Assembly: GCA_036897095.1 (NCBI GenBank)
Contig: JAYMSP010000877.1
Coordinates: forward strand, 1 to 39,662
Source: Plantago elongata
Taxonomy: Eukaryota > Streptophyta > Magnoliopsida > Lamiales > Plantaginaceae
Direction of reading: 5' to 3'
DNA: 39,662 nucleotides
Part shown: positions 11,501 to 23,061 of the stretch, one piece after another
Position numbering within the stretch: position 1 is the stretch's first letter
Layout: the number at the start of each line of letters is the position of its first letter
Notes under the pieces: generated by a model
Database searches by the model: none
Told to the model about the DNA's origin: nothing
What the model saw: only the letters and a program-made list of their open reading frames with translations
Program-made: the position numbers and the translations under genes

Positions 11501-14500
11501 GGCACAGGACCAAAAACACTCTGAAAATTATTCTTGATTTTGTTCAAAACACATAAAATTTTAGAACCACTCTGGAGTCTTTGAGTCCAAACACAAGAAC
11601 CTGCCACAAATAAAATCTCATCCTCAGTTCATCTTGTGAGCAATGTTCATGGAAAACATTATCCATATGGTGCGCCATATGTTCCTATAAAAGGTCCGTA
11701 CTTTCTTATTTCACTCTTTGAACCTACTCTTGGGAACAAAATGAAGTTGCTAAGAAATAACAGTAAGTGGACTTGTAGCGATTGTACTTTTGGCTATTCA
11801 ACAAGCATCCAAATTCCACAAGCACATACAAAAATCATGCACATTTGACAGTAGTTTTACCATGAGGGGAAGTAATATTCTGTAATCCCGGGTTAGCTCA
11901 AAAAGAAGAAGAACCGAAGTCAGTGGTACTGAACACACAGAAGCTAATGTTGCAGCCATCCCCACCTGCATTACTCAAAAGTGGCAGGAGCACGAATTCA
12001 GTAATGAAGATAAAGAATCACTTGGAGAATTTGTACATGAGAAAAGACATGATGTATTACCAACGCATATGCTTGAGGCTCTGCAACAGCCGCATTTCCT
12101 GGAATGGCTGAATTTATAAGCTCCCCGGCAGAGCCCCCAAATACAGCACCAACAGCAGCACCAATCATTAAACTTGGAGCATATAACCCACCAACAAGGC
12201 CGGACCCCTTACATAAAGCAGTTGCCACAACTTTTGCTGCAGCTAGTTGGGCTAATAGCCAGATTCCAGGAGCTGACGCAGTCTTTCCCGTGTGTAATAT
12301 TTCGTCAACATTTGTGAAACCCCAATATAAAGTTCCAGGATACTTTAGAGCTATTAGCCCAGCTCCTAATCCCCCCAAAGCAGGACAGACTACATCTGGA
12401 ATTCCAAATCTTTGTTTGAGAAACTCAAATAACTTGGTGAACCATGCCACTAAGCGAGTGAAAACCACGCTTACTACTCCACATAGCATTCCCAATATGA
12501 GGTACAGAGGTAGCTCTGAGAACACAAAAAAATAAATAAATAAATAAAGATTTGGTTCGTGGTCAGATATTCCTACTCAGTAAAAGCACCATCTAACTGC
12601 AGTACATTAAACAATGTCAAGTAGTCACTGGGACAACTAACTGTCATTAAGACCCAATTCGTCATGTAAGTGATCCACCAAATAATAATCTTCAATGATG
12701 TCCAATGCAGAAGCATCAGGCTCACATATAGTCAGGGGAGTGTTTTATTGAGTGTAATTTTAAGAATTAAACTTTTCTGCTCAAAGGATACATGAAAACA
12801 CCATGCTTGATTATTCTAAAATGCAACTACTATTTATCATTAAACCAGAAGCATCATTCAAATCATCCACAGTATGAAAGACTTGAAAAATCCACATCAA
12901 CCAACATATCTCCTGACTCATTCCAGAAATTAAAAATCAATTAAGTATATAACTATGCCCAGACATCTTATAACCAATCCCCACTACATGTGTGAATCAG
13001 TGACAACAGTACAGCTGTAATTGATAGTGAGGTATGGTTGTTATGGTTGTTAAGACAAAACAACACTGCGGCTCTTATGTTTTTGCTAATTTATAAAGTT
13101 CCATGCCATAATTAGATTCGGTTAAAATAAATAAAGAAGAAATAATCAAACAAAAAGAAAAATAGGGATCATGTGGAATGGGCACACAGGTATTGACATA
13201 ACAATATAATTTATGCATGTAAGAATGTAAGTTCCGATGAGACCAAATATTAACATCATCACGGGACATCCCCTAGTTAGTCTTCAACATACAAAACAAA
13301 CTAGATTCAGATCAAATACCGGCAGCAGATTTCAAATCATACGTGGGCACTGTGAAAGCCTGTTTTTCCCCGAGCACAGCATTTGATACAGTAGATGAAA
13401 TTACAGAAGCCAATATTATCATTGCTGTCGTAAATGGAGGAGAGTTTTCAGCACGAAGGGGCCTCAAAACTGTCTCAATTGCAAAGAAACATCCAGCAAC
13501 AGCTGCATTAAAACCTGGAGAGCATCTGGAAAGTTATTGAGACCAGCCTACTTAGAACGAAATACAAAAAATAAGAATACAGGAGAATTAACATCTTCAG
13601 GTGCAAAATTGGTAATGGAACAATTGAAAAGTAAACAGGTTTCATCATTGTTTCCGTTTTCTGCAGACAGGCATCCATTTCCATGATAAACCCTTCCGAG
13701 AAACCCAAAGGAACCCATCCCGTGAAGACATATATAAATAAATAAATAGGAAATGCATATAACAATTTGATAGTACACCAACTTTCAGGGCGCAAAATAT
13801 CATACTATTAAAGATAGACAAATAGAATACCTGAAGCAATTCCAGCAGCTGCTCCAGCAGCAACTAAAGCAATTTTTCTTTCCCTATTATTTTCCATTGT
13901 GACTGAGAATCCATGTGCACATGATTTTCCAATATCCACACTTGGACCTTCAGGTCCCAAAGAACAACCAGTACCCAACGTTACAGCAGCCTGTATAGCC
14001 TTCACTGCAGGGTAGATTGCACCTAGCAAGTCCAATCCTTGTCCTTGTGATGAAGTTGCCTGCTTTATTTGATCCAGAATTTCAATAAGACCATGCAAAA
14101 CACCTACAACAACTCCACCCACGACAGGCACCAAAAGGATCCGGTGCCACGTATCAGCTAGCCTTTGTAGCCGAAGCCAAGCGGCACCTTCATTAGGCGT
14201 ACCTGCCCAAGCCCATTCATGTACTACATGTACCTGAATTAAGTAAACATAAAATTATCATTCAATAAGAAGCTAACAAAAAGAACATCCTGCTTCTTTA
14301 ACTGTTCAAATGCCTATCTACAGATTTTGGTCTGTTTTGCCAATTACAGTAGTCATAAACGTTTGTACTACAACTGTTGGCAACATGAAATACAAATGTA
14401 AAGGTTTCCATTATAGTCTGCTTATTTTACTCTTCAAATACCTATCTGCATATTTTGTTCTGCATGGCTACAACTGCATATTGTTATTTGTTATTGATAG

Positions 14501-15325
14501 ATGATATCATTAACAATAGACTTGTATCTTGGTGCTAGAACTGCTGCCAAAATCAAATACTAATCTACTGATTTACATTATAGAAAACGCAGTTGGCAGG
14601 ACAATTTATTAGGAAAAGTTTTTTAGATATTTATTTTGACATGTGACTAGAACTCAGCTGAGAAGACTAAGACAGCATCTGCAACCACAGACATACAAGT
14701 ATATAATCTTAGAGCTCAAATTGAGGATGCGACAAACAATACCGAATGTCCGAATCCATACAACCAAAACTAGAGCAGCAAAACACATTTTCCATGATTT
14801 CAAGTAATCAACCTAAGATACCTTTACTCACTTCACCTAAAAGCCCAATCTATTAACTCTAAACCGCAATCAAATAAATCAAGCTACAACGAAACAATTT
14901 CCGTGCAAGAGAAACACAATGCAGGTCAACAAACTCACCCCGCGGTTAAATGCAGCAACACAAAGTCCCGTGGCAACACCTAGAAGACATCCAATCAACA
15001 GCAACGCCCACTCAGGCGGCGCACTATCCGCCAACAGATCATCTCCAGAGCTGTGATCGGACACCGATGGCGAAGGAAGCCCCGAAGCAGACGAAACAGA
15101 GTGCCGATTCGATCGTAGCTTCACGCTCAACCTCCTACCTGAGCTCGAAAAACCGCGATCCAACCGCTTCAACAGATCAGATGCGAGACTACCTTTGTTG
15201 CTACGCGGCGTCGATTGAGTGGCGACACCTTGCTCCAAATCTCCGGCATCGGAGGTGGATGAATTGAAACCGCCGATTAATGCGACGTGATCGTTGCCGT
15301 AGTCTACGCCACCAGACGATGCCAT
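8540..15325 (-). CDS. CLC-f: CLC-f type chloride channel/transporter with CBS domains
   Basis: Membrane anion transporter of the CLC family; Arabidopsis CLC-f is reported in Golgi membranes. Exons in coding order, with GT-AG sites and continuous frame: 15325-14939, 14233-13831, 13514-13320, 12515-12061, 11965-11861, 10445-10215, 10089-9883, 9023-8791, 8630-8540, giving 768 aa. Residues 1-110 are a soluble Ser-rich tail. The membrane core runs from about 111 to 530. The pore motif GPEGP is at 222-226 with the gating Glu at E224, and GGLYAP is at 437-442. No GSGIP motif is visible. The proton-glutamate position of bacterial exchangers reads A-I-E-T (275-278), so T replaces it. CBS1 lies at about 594-650 and CBS2 at about 685-738. 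The tail ends NGHQ. Length and motifs match the CLC-f branch (At1g55620, about 780 aa) better than CLC-a to -d. Confidence 0.95.
10865..10966 (-). mobile_element. tRNA-derived SINE in CLC-f intron 5
   Basis: Read on the minus strand, it has an RNA polymerase III A box (TAGCTCAGTTGG), the stretch CGCTTCACCTCCAACCA, a B box (GGTTCGAGTC), and an AAAAG-rich tail. It is flanked by perfect 13-bp direct repeats TTATTATACTTCT at 10852-10864 and 10967-10979, the target duplication expected of LINE-driven retroposition. The head resembles the tRNA-related heads of Solanaceae-type SINEs. The body is very short (about 100 bp), so it may be a minimal SINE or one truncated at its 3' side. It inserted in the same orientation as CLC-f, between exons 5 and 6. 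Confidence 0.85.
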
Positions 15326-15545
15326 TTCTCGAAGAATCTTCTCATGGATTCATTCAGCAATTTAATTGAATTGAATGTGAGCTGTATGCTATTGCCAGAT
15401 TCTCAACTGATTGATCTTGAGGGTTTGAGATTCGGTGAGAAGATTTATGCGACTTCTGTATTTATGAGCTCCGCTTTGAAATTGGGGGAAAATGTTGTTC
15501 AAAGTGGTAACGATGTATACGTACTAGTACTACATAACCAATAGG
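15326..15545 (-). promoter_or_regulatory. CLC-f 5' UTR and proximal promoter region
   Basis: This is the sequence directly upstream of the CLC-f start codon at 15325. No TATA box stands out. A TTGACT W-box core lies further up at 15603-15608 (minus strand). An 85-codon plus-strand frame here has no similarity and is not called. Confidence 0.4.
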
Positions 15546-16872
15546 TTAAATTGGGCCTTTCAAGTGCAACCTAACTTCTCTTCTCGGTTTGTTCGACTTT
15601 CTAGTCAATCGAGATACAGTCATGTGGACTGATCCGAAGGCCAAACACTATTACCTAAAACAAAGGCCATGCATGTTATGTGATGTGATATTGTTCAATT
15701 TTAAAGTGTATAATATTCGTAATTCATTTCACAAAATAAAGAGATCGAGTCATATAATGTTATGAGTTCAATCCCTTGGTTAACCTCAAAAAATGTTATG
15801 ATTGGTGCTAACATGCCGGCCTCAGTTGTAATAACACCTAATGCTATATATCCCATTCGTCCGGAGTAATTTTGCATGATTGCAAGAGTAGTGGACTCAA
15901 TGGCAGATCCAGGATTTTTCTTATATATGAGCTAGAAAGGTTTTCTAAAATAAATGTATCGATTCAAAAAAAATATCAATAGCAATCCCAAAAAATAAAA
16001 ATGAACAATCATGCCAAAATATTAATAGCATAATAAATTGCAATAGCAAATTATAAGATACATTGTTGACGGAATGTACGATCAAATTCAACCATTATAA
16101 TCAAGTCTCGACAAAACATTACAAACATGAAACAACTAATGAAAGATAATTTATATATTTATATAGTTTATTTTTCGTTAACGAACTCAAGCTACACTTA
16201 AGCTCGAACCAAATTAGTCGTCTCAAGTATGAAAGGTACTTATATTCCCAACAAAAACAACCTAGATATGATCAAAATCCACCTCATGTATTCCCAATAC
16301 TTTGAGTGAGAATTAAGAACAATGGTACATAACTCAGTTTTCAATTAAAAATCATCATCATCAATTCGTATCTTCACTTCTCTGGGTTTATTTTATGCTA
16401 GGTTTCCCCCATGTGCACCCTCTATCGCAAAAAAAATGTAGGACCCGTGTGTCATTTCATTTGAATCTCATACTCATTGTAAGTAGGGGTTGCACCAGGA
16501 GGAGACCCAGCATGTTTTCAACCACTTCTCTCTGCCATGTTTGTCTCGAGCAGAAAGTAGAAAATCACAATCACCATTTTCTCCATTTTTCAATTTCAAC
16601 CCATTACTTTATTTTCTACATTTTCATTAATTATGGAGAGATGATTTTCGTTGGTTCTGTTTTCTTGGGTTTAGTTACAATTATGATGAATGTAGGTTTG
16701 ATTATGCTATATGCTTACCCGTATATCCATTTGCAAATATCAACCTCTTGGCCCTTGGTTGGGTTCAAGTGTTTTTGTAGTTATCTTTTTGTTTGGGGTT
16801 CCTATATAATTAATGAAAGTATGTCTTTTCTAGTCTTTCTCTAGGGTTGGTCTCTCCTAAGACCACCTCATT
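15546..16872. other. intergenic DNA with no supported gene
   Basis: The stretch is AT-rich. Around 15900-15930 it has a GGCAGATCCAGGATTTTT stretch like the ends of old plant transposons, but no partner end was found. A 149-codon hydrophobic frame at 16395-16844 has no recognisable family and no expression signals. Confidence 0.5.
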
Positions 16873-17452
16873 TGTAACGACTCGGACCACTAATGGTCGA
16901 GCCCCAATTCTTCGGGTTTTGGCAGTTACTTATGGATAGCTCTTCGTGTGATATATGTTGGTACATTGTACCAATACATGTTCTTTCCCATACACTAAAT
17001 GTTCAAGTGAGATCGTGTTTATGTTCGATTTTGAAAAACGTTTTAAGTTCAAGTTCAAGTGTTTAGAGTCAGGTCTTGCATTGCATTGCATTAAATAAGA
17101 TTAAAATATTTAAAAGACATGAAGATTGCCTTATGTCATGTCGCGTGCACGGAGTTTGCCCATGCAATGGTCACGACTGACCCCCTTTTAAACATCAATT
17201 TTAACTATGAAAACGATCTATGAAGTTAAGCGTTGTCAGAGCATTTATCACTACCCAGAGTATCTTTATAATTTTCAGCTCCTTGATTTATTACTTTACA
17301 TCCAAGCTTTTATAATTTTACTAGTTCAAGTATTAGTGTAAACATATTTCATGTTAAGTTTTTAGATGCTCTAGTTGTCGAACTACATTTTATAATAAAG
17401 TCATGTTCGTCGAATTTTTTATTATTCATCTCTTAAAAATCAGGACGCTACA
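16873..17452. mobile_element. possible solo LTR of a Ty3/Gypsy-type retrotransposon
   Basis: About 580 bp begin TGTAACGACTCGG and end CAGGACGCTACA, so the termini TGTAACG / CGCTACA are imperfect inverted repeats like many plant Gypsy LTRs (TGTAACG...CGTTACA). An AATAAA-like signal lies near the 3' end (about 17394). The flanking five bases (TCATT on the left, CCATT one base beyond the right end) are similar but offset, so the target duplication is unproven. No internal retroviral-like genes or primer site are next to it. Confidence 0.4.
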
Positions 17453-17483
17453 ACCATTTAAAACAATACAAAAGATTTTGAAA

Positions 17484-17954
17484 CTTAAAATTTTGTAAAT
17501 ATTCTGTTTTACTATGTTACTATATATAAGTATAATTTTCTAAACTAGACTTAATTGCACATAATTTAAATTAAATTTAACTTGAGTGAACTGAGCAGAA
17601 GTGTGGTATAAAGTATAACTAAACAGAACAAAACAGAACTGAATCCGTTCTCAGTTGAAAATAACAAAAACTTAATTTGATGGAGGTTTGAATTTAAGAT
17701 AAACTCTTATGAGAGTTCACAAAATATTAAATATTGAGAGTCATACATAAAAAGATTCAATCGCATAATTAATATATGAAAAGATATATAATTTATAAAT
17801 GGATAAAAATTAACAAATTACGAGGCCCGCTTTGTTAGTATATACTATATTGATGAACTCTCAAGATCAAATTCTGTGTAATTAAGTCTAGTTTAGAAAA
17901 TTACACTTAGATATAGTAACATAGTAAAACGAAATATTTACAAAATTTTACAAG
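17484..17954. mobile_element. long-TIR MITE (471 bp, arms about 80 bp)
   Basis: The left arm 17484-17561 and right arm 17875-17954 are inverted copies, about 90% identical (five mismatches and a 2-nt gap over 80 bases). A shared perfect core is GTTTTACTATGTTACTATAT. The 310 bp between them encode nothing recognisable. Long TIRs suggest a Mutator-like MITE or a foldback element. No clear target duplication was found. It starts 32 bp after the possible LTR. Confidence 0.75.
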
Positions 17955-19010
17955 ACGAGGGACAAATTTAAAACCATGTGCTTACGTCAAGTGTAAAAAA
18001 AAAAAACGCCGTCGGTTGCCTTGTCTCCCTTGCATGCAAATACCATATCAAATCAATTTATTTTTCCACACTCTGGACCACCCTGCCCATCAATTATTTT
18101 CATATTCATACTTCGGATTTGTCATCAATAAAATTAACTAACTGTTTATTGCTTCAAATATATTTCATAAGCGGTAATAAAGTTATCAATGAGGTTTAAG
18201 TTGCTAGTCTACCATTGATCAAAATTCATATTTAAAAGGGATGGACTATTTCAAAAAATAAATATATTATATGGATAAAAATTTTATATCGTAAATTATT
18301 CTTTAAAATAATTAATTTATAATTAATCCTATATTTTAAGAAGAAAACATGCATGAAATTTTTTTCATTCCAATTCATTACATTTAGCTTTAAATTTTCT
18401 TCCAATTTTAATAGATTTTGGTATTTATATATCTATAAAATGTTTGATAGTTTATGCCTTAGTACAAGTTGTATACAATATTTTTAGTGTTATTTTTTTT
18501 TTTAAAGTTCCATTATACGCAAGTGAAAATAAATTATTCGATAAACTTAAAATGCAGAAACGATTTAAATTTTTTTTATATAAACAATTAAACTAAACAT
18601 ACTTAACATTTATGAAAATAAATTATTTAATAAATTGTGAAACAAAATAAAAGGTTAAAAGACTTAGACATGTATAAAAAAATATGTACATGTATAATTG
18701 TTCACCCAAATACCTCATAAACGTAAAAGTCATAGACGGTTGAATCTTAAATATAAACATTTATGAGTGGGTGTGAGAAGACGAGGGACCAATTATGAGA
18801 AGATTGTAGATTAAGGGTTTATTCTCTTCGTCTACAAACTTATTCAGTTAAGCTCCATTCATTCTAATTCAGTTCAACTTTGTTTAATTATATTTTAAAC
18901 TACAATTCAGTTAGGGTCAATTTAATTAAATTCAGTTCAAAATAATTACAATTGAAGAGCACATATCCTAACTAGGTTAGTTATAGCACAAAGCTGGAAT
19001 ATAAACACCA
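17955..19010. other. AT-rich intergenic DNA without a supported gene
   Basis: No family-like frame is present. The phrase GACGAGGGAC(A/C)AATT occurs at 17954 and again near 18780, hinting at fragments of one repeat. CAGTTCAA-type short repeats are frequent at 18840-18950. Confidence 0.5.
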
Positions 19011-19378
19011 ATTATTGTAAAATATATTTATTTTTGCTTTTTAATTATATGTTCATAAATTCAATGATAATATAACTAAAAATAGTAGCAAGATTATGAC
19101 AATTATTAATTTAGAATAAATATTGTATTCATTGTGATTTTCAACATACAATTCAATGAATGAAACATAACTAAAAAGATAAAAAAAAATTAAATGTTTC
19201 AATTACTGTAAAAGAATGTTTATTTTTGCTTTTTAGTTATATGTTTATAAATTCAATGATAATATAAACTAAAAATAGTAGCAGGATCTAGAATAAAAAT
19301 GGTATTCAATGCGATTTCTACATACAATTCAATGAATGAATGAAACATAAATAAATAGATAAAAAATTAAAAGTTTCA
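19011..19378. repeat. two-copy tandem duplication of about 180 bp
   Basis: Copy 1 (19011-19198) and copy 2 (19201-19378) share long runs such as TTTATTTTTGCTTTTTA, ATTCAATGATAATATAA, AAAAATAGTAGCA and CATACAATTCAATGAATGAA. Copy 2 lacks about 25 bp present in copy 1 (near 19097-19120). The unit is AT-rich and has no coding capacity. Confidence 0.82.
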
Positions 19379-19437
19379 GATCACATGGTAAGGATAAATA
19401 ATCCAACGGTAAAATTTAAAGGAGATATGTAGTAGTT

Positions 19438-19532
19438 ATTCATGTTAGATCAAGTGAGATTGTATCAATCATGTATTTTCTAGGGGTACATGTTACATCG
19501 AGCGAGATTGCATCGCTCCTATTTTATGGGGG
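19438..19532. repeat. two 45-48 bp tandem repeats
   Basis: CATGTTAGATCAAGTGAGAT at about 19441 is followed by the diverged copy CATGTTACATCGAGCGAGAT at about 19488. Both copies end in TTTT(C/A)T(A/G)GGGGTA-like sequence. This is a small old duplication. Confidence 0.65.
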
Positions 19533-19680
19533 TAGAATGACGAATATCAAATTCGGATAACAATTATGGTTCGTGAAGACTCAGCCTTCCGTATGATCAA
19601 AATTGATTTTGATGTGATTCGATGGTTTTGTTGCCAGTTGTATATGCTGAAAACTTGAGACATATCCAAGGACGAAACTA

Positions 19681-19975
19681 CTTGGAGAATTAACTGAGTT
19701 CATAAATTCTGACAACATATGCCCTGACGAAGATGATATCGTCAATAAGAAAATGTTTATCATGTCGACTTCCTAAACACTAGTAGGACTTCTGGTATCA
19801 TATAATCCAACTTAAGGAGGGTTGTATATTTATTGTTATAAATTTACAATGCACCTCTCCAATAATACAATGTTTTCAAACTTTAAGTATTATTATATGA
19901 CTTTTCGATCATTTGATATGTTCTTTTTCAAACTTCATTCATATTAGAAGTTAAATATGGCGTGGCAACACTTTG
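19681..19975 (+). mobile_element. Helitron 3'-end fragment, copy 1
   Basis: About 295 bp match 21619-21912 in the same orientation at roughly 85-90% by eye. The match covers the last helicase codons (EFINSDNICPDEDD-like), a stop and the downstream AT-rich tail, up to CGTGGCAAC. The similarity stops inside the terminal hairpin of copy 2. The rest of the helicase is missing, so this copy is a separate, 5'-truncated relic. Confidence 0.7.
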
Positions 19976-20600
19976 AATACAAATATCAATATTTTCGTTA
20001 GCAATATGAATCCATCAATATTCAGGTTAAAGATAGACATATTTCCACGAGACTTTGTGAATATTTATTTATTTTTAATTTCTTATGATACTCGCGTTCT
20101 AAAAAACTTGCGTACATTAAATTTGATAAGTAGTTTTAGGTAGAAATGTAAGAATGCAATTTTAATTGCAAAAGGTGCAGTTTATGTTTATTGACTATTG
20201 TGCTTATATGTATGAGGAGGCTTATTTTCCTTTAATGTATGAAGTTCTATGACACAGTTAAAAATGACAAATATAAAAAGTTTTTGAAATTTAAGGAGTA
20301 AATTACTATTATGTTAATAAGCCAAAGTCAAGCTTGAGTATAGATCAAGAAACAATCTTGACTTCGCCCCTACATATTTAACTTCTTTCTCGGGGGTAAA
20401 CCAATTATATGAACATGATTCCTACTTGAAAATTCAATTCAAATTGAAAACCAACTCTTGGAACTTAATAACTTAATTTGAAATGTAAACCAAGTCTAAA
20501 AATAAATTATAATATTCAACAAATTAATAAATAAAATATTTAAAAGTAAAAAAAATTGTTAAAAATTACCAAAAAAAATAAAAGGAAAAGAATTGGATTA
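19976..20600. other. AT-rich DNA between the two Helitron relics
   Basis: Nothing codes here. It may belong to the 5' part of the Helitron whose helicase relic follows, but no TC-type 5' terminus could be placed. Confidence 0.4.
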
Positions 20601-21716
20601 GAAGAGATGTCCTACGATGTTGATGATATGATTGAGCAGCATAGTCGTTTGTATCCGTCTCTCATCGATGAACAAATAAATGTGTATCATACTACTGTGG
20701 ATGCAGTAGATTCCGGTGGTGGTGGAGTTTTCTTTCTATATGATTATGGTGGCACTAGAAAGGTATTTTTGCGGAATATAGTGTGTTCTGCCATTATGTG
20801 GTAGATGTGATCTCCCAGTTGCATCGAGGGGTATATATGTATCTTCTCTACTTCTTCCTAGTGGTCGTACTACACACTATAGGTTCATTTTCTTTGTTGG
20901 TCGAGTAAACTATTACATGCAGCAGGACCCATCCAGTGATATTACATGACTCTTGAAAAGTTAATAATTTGGGATGAGGCGCCAATGACTAACAAGTTTT
21001 GTTTTGAGGCTCTTGATCGTAGTCGAACGGACGTAATGATAGGTCATCATGGTAGAGAATTGAACAAGCCATTTGGTGGATGTGGTGATTTCAGACAAAT
21101 ACTTCCAGTCATACCTAAGAGTAGTAGACAGGGCATGGTCCATTCATCCCTATGCTCATCGAAGCTCTAGAGTTCGTGTCGTGTATTGAAACTCACGGAG
21201 AACATGCGTTTACATGCATTTTAATAACATGTTATATAAATTAACAAATTTTAGTTATAGTTCATGTAAGTGAAATTGATTCTAATTATTCATATTTATT
21301 AATTATCTCTATTGTATTTTATTCAATTATAGTCTGGCCACTCAAATGTCGAGAATGATAGTATTAGAGAGCGCGGATTGGTTGTTAAATGTTGGAGATG
21401 GAGAGGTCGGTGACGATAATGATGGTGATGTGAAATTTAAACTGGTTGATGATATCTTGATTCGCCCTCCTGGTGACCTAATCGTTGCAATAGTTGATAG
21501 CACACACCCTAGCATATATTAGACCAAGTTAACAATGGTTGGTACTTTCAGGATAGAGATATTTTTGTTTCCACCAACGAGATAGTACAGGAAGTCAACG
21601 ACTATATAATGTCCCTTTTACCTGGAGATTTAACTGAGTTCATGAATTCTGACATCATATGCCCTGACGAAGATGATATCGTCAATAGAGAAGATGCTTT
21701 TTTTATATCGAGTTTC
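20601..21716 (+). pseudogene. broken Helitron Pif1-like helicase
   Basis: Pieces of a Helitron-encoded Pif1-type helicase follow in order on the plus strand but in different frames. They are SLIDEQINVY (20658-20687), a Walker A region at about 20740-20763 where GTGKT has become GTRKV, VASRGIYVSSLLLPSGRT (20817-20870), Walker B IIWDEAPM (20967-20990), GDFRQILPVIP (21085-21117), LKLTENMRLH (about 21190-21219), and ADWLLNVGDGEVG then EVNDYIMSLLPGD after a 100-bp AT-rich gap. Several stops and shifts break it, and the C-terminal helicase motifs are missing. In an intact element this domain helps unwind DNA for rolling-circle transposition. No Rep/HUH nuclease region was found. Confidence 0.88.
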
Positions 21717-21926
21717 TAAACACTATTAGGACTTCTAGTATCATGTAATCCAACTTAGGAAGGGTTGTATAGTCGTTGTTATAAATTTACAATGCCCCTC
21801 TCCAATAACACAATGTATTCAAAGTTTAGGTATTATTATATAATTTTTCGATCGTCATTTAATGTGTTTTTTCTAAACTTCATTCATATTATAAGTTAAA
21901 TATGTCGTGGCAACGCCACAGATTAG
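21619..21926 (+). mobile_element. Helitron 3' end, copy 2, with terminal hairpin
   Basis: It continues from the helicase relic and is repeated at 19681-19975. It ends with a perfect hairpin GTGGC-AAC-GCCAC (21907-21919) and TTAG (21923-21926) followed by T. Helitrons end in a hairpin and CTRR before a T, so TTAG could be a mutated CTAG, though the three-base spacer is shorter than usual. Confidence 0.55.
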
Positions 21927-22043
21927 TACGAATTAAAAACACAGTCAACATCTTTTTTACTGATGATCATAATTCCAATCACAATCGGTTGAAACCGCCT
22001 CGATTAGTCGTTCATTAAGTTTTACTTTTATTTTTATTATATT

Positions 22044-22335
22044 CAGGGGCGTAGCCGTGTATGGTATGGGTAGGGCACTTGCCCTACCCATTTAAAGAAA
22101 ATAAAAAAAATTGTAGTGTATTTTAAATTATAATTATCCATATTTCACTACCCTTATTATGACATATGTTTGTTTTTCCTTTGTATTTTACACACATATA
22201 TGGTATATTATTGGAGACAATTATCGTTTTTCGTATCTTTGCATTAATTCGAATAAAAAAATTATTTTCTTTAATAATTTTTTTAAATTCATATTAATAC
22301 GAACTAGGTGGTTTACGGTTATGGCTCTGTCCCTG
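22044..22335 (+). mobile_element. non-autonomous hAT element (292 bp)
   Basis: It begins CAGGGGCGTAGCC and ends GGCTCTGTCCCTG, imperfect 13-bp terminal inverted repeats (10 of 13 match). It is flanked by a perfect 8-bp target duplication ATTATATT (22036-22043 and 22336-22343), the hallmark of hAT transposition. Near the left end is a perfect 12-bp inverted repeat with a 2-base loop (22066-22091, ATGGGTAGGGCA/TGCCCTACCCAT). It has no transposase. Confidence 0.9.
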
Positions 22336-22343
22336 ATTATATT

Positions 22344-23053
22344 TTAAATTATATCATCGTATGATTAGTATATATCTTTTAAAAATAAAATTGCATTACA
22401 TTTTATTCTAATGTATACTCAACGTGGTTTTCATCGTTAATTTAATAGCGTCGTCAAAAAATTATTAGAAGTTAAAAGAAATATTTTAATTTAATAGAAA
22501 ATAATATGTAATGATTGATTGAATGTATAGTATATGAAGCCTTATTTAGACTTTAGACTAAGATTGGAAAGTGTGTACATATTTTCTATTATCAATCAAT
22601 GTATCGCTCTAACTATCACCAGTCAGAATGTCGACAACTAATACGTGTCGTGTTGCTCTCCACTGTCCTATCGTATTGCAATCCATTGTCATGAACTTCC
22701 ATTGTTCTTGCTATTTAGAAATTCAAATTCATCTTAAATAAAAATGCAATTAACACTTAAAATAATAAAAAGTTCCAGCAAATGAATTTACAATTAACAC
22801 ATAAAAATAACAAAACAGAGGATTTGTTTATCCATTTGATGCACATGGTAACTGCTATGATTCTTGCTTTGTTGCCCATACAGCCGTACATTACCGGACA
22901 GCGACCATCACTTACCGTGTCCACCGCTACATCAGGCTTCCATTAATGGGCGAGCTCGATTTTGATACGATCGTCGATCACGAACACGATCACAAACATG
23001 AGGGAAATTTGTTCACGAACAAAGCTCACCTAGAGTAAAGTTTCGCTCAATCA
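22344..23053. other. AT-rich spacer between two hAT elements
   Basis: No gene or clear repeat end was seen. GC content rises around 22870-23020 (GTCCACCGCTACATCAGG, CGATCGTCGATCACGAACAC), probably an old repeat fragment of unknown class. Confidence 0.45.
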
Positions 23054-23061
23054 GTTCGTAT

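Noticed and set aside
12104..12535. 143-codon plus-strand frame rich in Pro/Ala
   Set aside because: It is the antisense of CLC-f exon 4, which has clear channel motifs on the minus strand.
16395..16844. 149-codon hydrophobic frame
   Set aside because: No family resemblance and biased composition typical of AT-rich non-coding DNA in the transposon block.
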